This document shows, in pieces, positions 27,539 through 31,078 of a stretch of DNA of 31,078 bases. The stretch's first letter is position 1, and each line of letters begins with the position of its first letter. A program made the translations under genes and the position numbers. Below the pieces are notes generated by a model. That model was given only the letters and a program-made list of their open reading frames with translations. It had not been told where the DNA came from and searched no databases. Source of the DNA: a virus; the IMG/VR virus record IMGVR_UViG_3300044695_002148, positions 1 to 31,078 of that record; one strand, given 5' to 3'.

Positions 27539-28693
27539 TTACAGCGTGGTAGAGGTCTTAGTACGATGCACCAGGTACCACACCGGGTTAGCAGTGGAGC
27601 CAGTGTTACCAGCGGCCAAACGCAGAGCGGCGAAGTACAGCTTCACACCAACGGTGACGAGCTGGTTCAACGGATCGCTCTTGTCGGGGGTATCGGTGAT
27701 CACAACCTTCGGGGACAACGGATCATCACCGGTCAAGGCAGGGATACCAAAGGACTCATTACCAAAGAAGAACGAGGCGATGATGTCCTTGCTAACCGCC
27801 AGACCGCCACCCGCGGCGGAAGCCTGATAGATGAACTCGTCAGCGGCAGTACCGGAGCCGGTGCTAACAAACGAGTTGGTCTGAGTGACAACGCGGCAAC
27901 CGTAGATGGAACCCACCTCGCCCTTGTAGAACGGGGTACCCTTGTTGCCGTAGTTGGAGGCGTTCAACCAATCGGCATCGCGCATCAAATCACGGGTAAC
28001 ACGAGGATCGGTCGCCAGGACGTAGCCACCGTTGATCATCGGAGCGCGGTTACGCTTCAGACGAGTCATGGAATCCAAGACAGCCGAAGCGGTCATCGTG
28101 GCATCGGCAGCAGTGGTCGCACTGTTCAGACCAGAGAACGTCTGAGTGGTCAGCGTAGCAGGGTTGCCGTACACCTTAATACCGCCGGAAGAAGCGGCAG
28201 TGTTACAAGCATCCGAGTTATCAAACGTACCACCACCCTCAGCGGCGGAACCGATAGAAGAACCGCTCGCAGTGAGGTTAGATCCGATCAGGGTGTTACG
28301 AATGACCGAGTCAACCCAGAGGGCCATGTCCAGACCGGAAGTCTTGGTGGCCTGCTGGAGGGAGTTGAACAGGTCCGTAGCGCGGAGAATATCGGTCAAT
28401 CCGATCACCTGACCGTACTGAGCGAGGCTCTTGCTGAGGCTGTTGAGAACAAGGGAACGATAGTTTCCAGAGCTGATAGGAGTACCTTCAGAACTGATGG
28501 TCTGGACACCAGCAACGCTCGGAGGACCGAAGCGGAACATCGTGATGGCCTTGTTACCATTGTTCTTGGGGATCGGAGCCTTCATGGAGAACTGATCAAG
28601 AATCGTCTCCTGTTGGACGATCGAGAGAAGCTCCTTGCTGAAGAAGTTCTGGAACTGACTGGTTAGCGTGGTTGAAGTAGTAATGCCTGCCAT
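27539..28693 (-). CDS. Major capsid protein, N4-gp56 type (384 aa)
   Basis: The sequence follows the N4-gp56 family of HK97-fold capsid proteins: FFSKELLSIVQQETILDQFS near the start, then KNNGNKAITMFRFGPPS, then SSEGTPIS, SLAQYGQVIGLTDILRATD and a long helix LDMALWVDSVIRNTLIG. The C-terminal part contains GSIYGCRVVTQTNSF and ends PVWYLVHRTKTSTTL. Length fits the family. It follows the scaffold gene, the standard order. The ATG is preceded by CTAAAAT with no Shine-Dalgarno even though this should be the most expressed gene; a long plus-strand frame opposite it is a shadow. Confidence 0.9.
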   Translation of the reverse strand: MAGITTSTTLTSQFQNFFSKELLSIVQQETILDQFSMKAPIPKNNGNKAITMFRFGPPSVAGVQTISSEGTPISSGNYRSLVLNSLSKSLAQYGQVIGLTDILRATDLFNSLQQATKTSGLDMALWVDSVIRNTLIGSNLTASGSSIGSAAEGGGTFDNSDACNTAASSGGIKVYGNPATLTTQTFSGLNSATTAADATMTASAVLDSMTRLKRNRAPMINGGYVLATDPRVTRDLMRDADWLNASNYGNKGTPFYKGEVGSIYGCRVVTQTNSFVSTGSGTAADEFIYQASAAGGGLAVSKDIIASFFFGNESFGIPALTGDDPLSPKVVITDTPDKSDPLNQLVTVGVKLYFAALRLAAGNTGSTANPVWYLVHRTKTSTTL

Positions 28694-28711
28694 ATTTTAG
28701 TTGTGGTTGTG

Positions 28712-29671
28712 CTATTGGTTGCTTTCCCGGTCGAACTCTCGTGTCGCTCGCATGAGCGCATCCCTTTGCTCCTTCATGGATAACCGTGAGAAATCTTTCT
28801 CCTCGGTCTTGAGTTGTCCTGCCGGAACGCTTTTACCAATGGCGGTCTTCTGCTGGAGCTTGTTGAGCTGTTCTTTCAGAGACTTATTCTCGGCTTCTAC
28901 AGACTGAAATCGACCCGCAGTATCTTGGAGCTTCATCAATTCTACCGCATGGGCTAACCCATTGGGCAGCGTTGTTAAGATCGGAATGCGCTGCAACAAC
29001 TCAACCGTTCGCTTGTACTCGTTACTGGACTGATCCTTCAACCAAGTCTCCTTCTCGGACAACTTGTTGAAATTATCTGCCCAAGTCCTCGTAAAGCGTT
29101 CCTGTTGAACCTGCTGCTGCTTCACACTCACGGTCTTACGGACGCCATCAGCCTTAGCTCGCGCTGCCTTGGCCAACTGAGAGTCACCATCCGCATCGAA
29201 TTCCTTGGCCGCAGCCTCGTAATCCTCCGCAGTGTAACCCTTCTCGTCCCGAAAAGAATTGGTATCAGCAACCGTGGATTGCTCCCGTTGCTTGCTCCAC
29301 TCTTCCCGTTCACGCCTCACCGCCTCGCGCTCGGCCCTGATAGCCTCCTTCTCAGCGTTGATTTGTTCCCAGGTCTTGGTCTTTCGATTCTGATCCTGGG
29401 CGAATTTGCTCTTCTGATCCTTCGGCTTCTCCCCTTCCTTCTGCTTGGCCTTGGAATCGGTCTCTGACTTACTGCTCGTGCCTACATCATCTTGCTCGCG
29501 GTTATTAACCTCTTTACTGGCACTCCCCTCATTGGAGGAATCTTGCTCAACCGAAGCTGACTCGTTTTTGTTTTGAGTCTGCTCCCGTGGTTGGCTGTCG
29601 ATATCGACACCAGCATCGTGATCATTGGCCAAAGCGAGCATCGCATCGGCACTCATTGTTTCATCTGACAT
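28712..29671 (-). CDS. Scaffolding protein (319 aa)
   Basis: The protein is highly charged and mostly helical: a Ser/Glu-rich first third (SVEQDSSNEGSASKEVNNRE), then QINAEKEAIRAEREAVRRER and further coiled coil, ending SMKEQRDALMRATREFDRES. This composition and the position immediately upstream of the capsid gene are typical of podovirus scaffolds. ATG 29671 (MSDETMSADAMLALAND) is preferred over an upstream start within the gap. It should form the core for prohead assembly and be released later. Confidence 0.82.
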   Translation of the reverse strand: MSDETMSADAMLALANDHDAGVDIDSQPREQTQNKNESASVEQDSSNEGSASKEVNNREQDDVGTSSKSETDSKAKQKEGEKPKDQKSKFAQDQNRKTKTWEQINAEKEAIRAEREAVRREREEWSKQREQSTVADTNSFRDEKGYTAEDYEAAAKEFDADGDSQLAKAARAKADGVRKTVSVKQQQVQQERFTRTWADNFNKLSEKETWLKDQSSNEYKRTVELLQRIPILTTLPNGLAHAVELMKLQDTAGRFQSVEAENKSLKEQLNKLQQKTAIGKSVPAGQLKTEEKDFSRLSMKEQRDALMRATREFDRESNQ

Positions 29672-29727
29672 ATTGTGCTTGTATTCGTTTGCTGGTCCGC
29701 ACAGACGCAGCAACCGCAACTTTGATC

Positions 29728-30051
29728 CTATGTATTCGTGACAGAATCCGGATCATCTTCCTGTCCCGTAATTGATTCTCGATCGGCCATCATCTCGATG
29801 ACCTTCACAAGACTGGCCTGACCCATTGCAAATCCAGAGGAGTATTGCAAATGGTTTCTGTCCGTAATTGCAGAAGCGTTCTGCATAAGAACAGTGTTCA
29901 GGAGAGCGTCCTTGAACTTTTTTCCGGTCTCGCTCTTGAAAAAGTTATTGAGAGTGGTCGCGTCATCCCTGCTCCAAGGAAGCGCATCGACCCAGCATTG
30001 ATGCCGGCCAAAAGTCCATGCGGCGCGGACTCGTGAAATGAGTGAGATCAT
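29728..30051 (-). CDS. Small head-region protein (107 aa)
   Basis: A basic, aromatic start (RVRAAWTFGRHQCWVDALPW) is followed by helices: NNFFKSETGKKFKDALLNTV and SGFAMGQASLVKVIEMM, and an acidic end. Small helical proteins of this kind occur between portal and scaffold in podoviruses. No family name can be given. ATGA overlap with the cupin gene. Confidence 0.65.
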   Translation of the reverse strand: MISLISRVRAAWTFGRHQCWVDALPWSRDDATTLNNFFKSETGKKFKDALLNTVLMQNASAITDRNHLQYSSGFAMGQASLVKVIEMMADRESITGQEDDPDSVTNT

Positions 30052-30506
30052 TCGATCTTTGTGATGTTCACTTCGTTCCCGCTTTTCTGGTTTTTGGCAT
30101 CATGCCAGTCGTTAGCCACTGATGACGGTTGTTCTCCGTTGAGCCATTTTTGAATCGAAAGAAAAGTAGCTCCAAGCTCTCCGGTTTTTCCACCGTGCCA
30201 GTAGCTGGTCTTCACGCGAATGGATTCGCCAATTTTAGGAGAATCAAATATTTGACCGTTGCATGTGAAAGCTATGTCTCCGGTCAAATACACCTCAAAG
30301 CTGTCCACATTTGGATGCAGATGCTCTTCAATCAAGGTGTTAGGTGGGGTGATAAACAACTGCACCTGATATGGATACTGCCGATACAAAACCGTGCCAG
30401 CAATGTCTGCATGGTAGCATGGTTTGGCACCTTCATAGGTGTTGATTGGCCTGTAGTTAAGCCACCAGTTTTTGAATTCTTCTAGGTCGTCGAATGGTTT
30501 TACCAT
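30048..30506 (-). CDS. Cupin-fold protein (152 aa)
   Basis: The middle of the protein carries the cupin metal site: EEHLHPNVDSFEVYLTG (His62, His64, Glu71, with Gly76) and the second motif TSYWHGG with His104. The strands VQLFITPPNTLI and GATFLSIQKWLNG frame it. Metal-binding cupins have many activities, or a binding role only. In a head gene cluster it could be a virion or assembly factor, or a small-molecule or sugar enzyme. It starts by overlapping the conserved 81-aa gene by seven bases and ends at an ATGA overlap. No closer family can be named. Confidence 0.75.
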   Translation of the reverse strand: MVKPFDDLEEFKNWWLNYRPINTYEGAKPCYHADIAGTVLYRQYPYQVQLFITPPNTLIEEHLHPNVDSFEVYLTGDIAFTCNGQIFDSPKIGESIRVKTSYWHGGKTGELGATFLSIQKWLNGEQPSSVANDWHDAKNQKSGNEVNITKIE

Positions 30507-30745
30507 GCTTTGCAGCTCCAGTGTCTTGGGGTTGTTTTGTCAGTTGCCGTATCGCAGTTGTGCCGCGCTCGGAAGCTCTTGCGCCGCTCCGGATCGTCCT
30601 TCTTAACCTCCATATTGGGATCTCCGAAGCGAACCTTGATCACGGTGCCCTTCGGATTGCGGACGTACACCGCTTTCTTCTTGGACTCGCCCGGTGTGTA
30701 GAAAGGTTTGCCAAGCGATACTTTCTTTCCTTGGTACTCGGCCAT
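30500..30745 (-). CDS. Conserved small phage protein with an FRARHNC...WSCK motif (81 aa)
   Basis: The sequence runs MAEYQGKKVSLGKPFYTPG, KKKAVYVRNPKGTVIKVRFG, DPNMEVKKDDPERRKSFRAR and HNCD...RHWSCKAW. I have seen this strongly conserved arrangement, with Cys, His and Trp near the end, in phage head regions, sometimes fused to other proteins. Its function is unknown to me; the HNC and WSC residues suggest a metal-bound or structural end. ATG 30745 is chosen as the upstream extension is only an overlap with the preceding gene. Confidence 0.8.
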   Translation of the reverse strand: MAEYQGKKVSLGKPFYTPGESKKKAVYVRNPKGTVIKVRFGDPNMEVKKDDPERRKSFRARHNCDTATDKTTPRHWSCKAW

Positions 30746-30746
30746 A

Positions 30747-31049
30747 TCAAGATTGGAATAGCGGTGAATCCTGCAACTCCTTGATGTTCTCCTGCCTCTT
30801 AGCCTTCTGGAACCTGATCTTCGGTGCCACACCCTCCTCAAGCTGCTCCATTAACGGAGCTTGGGCTTGTGATTGCACCGGAATCGAGGTCAAAACGGGC
30901 TGAGGCTCCACAATAATAGCGGTCATAGCGTAAAATTCTCCGCACCAATCGAAATCCAGCACAGTGGGCCAGCAAGTTGGCCTACTGGTGGGCGGAAACC
31001 GCCGGCAGGTCTTGTCGGAGGCTCGATATCGGCAATCTTTGCAGGTCAT
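30747..31049 (-). CDS. Small Cys-rich protein (100 aa)
   Basis: MTCKDCRYRASDKTCRRFPP, then CWPTVLDFDWCGEFYA carry Cys at 3, 6, 15, 26 and 36. This is a compact zinc-binding layout common in small phage proteins. The remainder is Pro/Gln-rich and then charged (EGVAPKIRFQKAKRQENIKE). It is the first gene in the window on this strand; what lies upstream is outside the window. Function is unknown. Confidence 0.7.
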   Translation of the reverse strand: MTCKDCRYRASDKTCRRFPPTSRPTCWPTVLDFDWCGEFYAMTAIIVEPQPVLTSIPVQSQAQAPLMEQLEEGVAPKIRFQKAKRQENIKELQDSPLFQS

Positions 31050-31078
31050 AGCTTATTGAACCATCTGCGGCTCTGGTG

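Noticed and set aside
27512-28666. A 384-codon plus-strand frame opposite the major capsid gene
   Set aside because: It is the mirror of the capsid gene in the codon-aligned antisense frame, with a low-complexity, Gly/Arg/Thr-rich translation and no domain. The sense strand has a clear capsid protein.
1-31078. tRNA genes, CRISPR arrays, insertion sequences and an integrase
   Set aside because: No cloverleaf-like acceptor/anticodon set, spaced identical repeats, transposase or recombinase motifs were noticed by eye. A tRNA scan could still find a degenerate copy.

Overview
This window is a stretch of a tailed-phage (or phage-derived) genome, most likely from a short-tailed podovirus. It has an N4-gp56-type major capsid protein, a scaffold, connector and tail-hub proteins without a tape measure or long-tail genes, and a row of large alanine- and glutamine-rich internal-virion-type proteins. 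Base composition is close to balanced and the genes are packed tightly, mostly with ATGA or GTGA stop/start overlaps. All but one of the credible genes lie on the minus strand, so transcription runs from right (31 kb) to left (1 kb). Terminase, portal, endolysin, integrase and a lysogeny repressor were not seen; terminase and portal probably lie just off the right edge. The host cannot be named from the sequence.

Layout in the order of transcription. 31.0-27.1 kb: small head-region genes (a Cys-rich protein, a conserved basic protein and a cupin), then scaffold and major capsid protein. 27.1-25.4 kb: small accessory head proteins and a first fibre. 25.4-24.2 kb: tiny genes, two of them holin-like and one lipoprotein-like. 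24.2-20.2 kb: a second, repeat-rich fibre, a connector and a tail-hub protein. 20.2-11.8 kb: a small protein at the T7 gp13 position and four internal-virion-type proteins, the largest of 1441 aa. The replication and recombination block follows (11.7-6.7 kb): a small HTH protein, a RecT-like annealing protein, a RecE-like nuclease, a DUF669-like protein, an SF2 helicase split by an intein, and a RuvC-like resolvase. From 6.7 to 2.2 kb lies a row of about 20 short coupled genes, many coiled-coil and related to one another, with small regulators. It ends in a RepA-type primase-helicase that converges on the only plus-strand gene.

The two most striking things are these. First, the helicase intein sits in helicase motif II and holds, in a different reading frame, a complete 261-codon homing endonuclease gene (Cys pairs, a NUMOD3-like motif, a VSR-like nuclease domain). 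The host frame stays open through the whole nuclease gene. Second, a 183-aa protein at 3.2-3.7 kb joins a helix-turn-helix to a domain that closely matches the DNA-binding C-terminal domain of the RNA polymerase alpha subunit. Two more patterns stand out: near-identical Shine-Dalgarno/GTGA junctions between duplicated small genes, and a GTCCCAAACAAACA-type leader ahead of four core replication genes.
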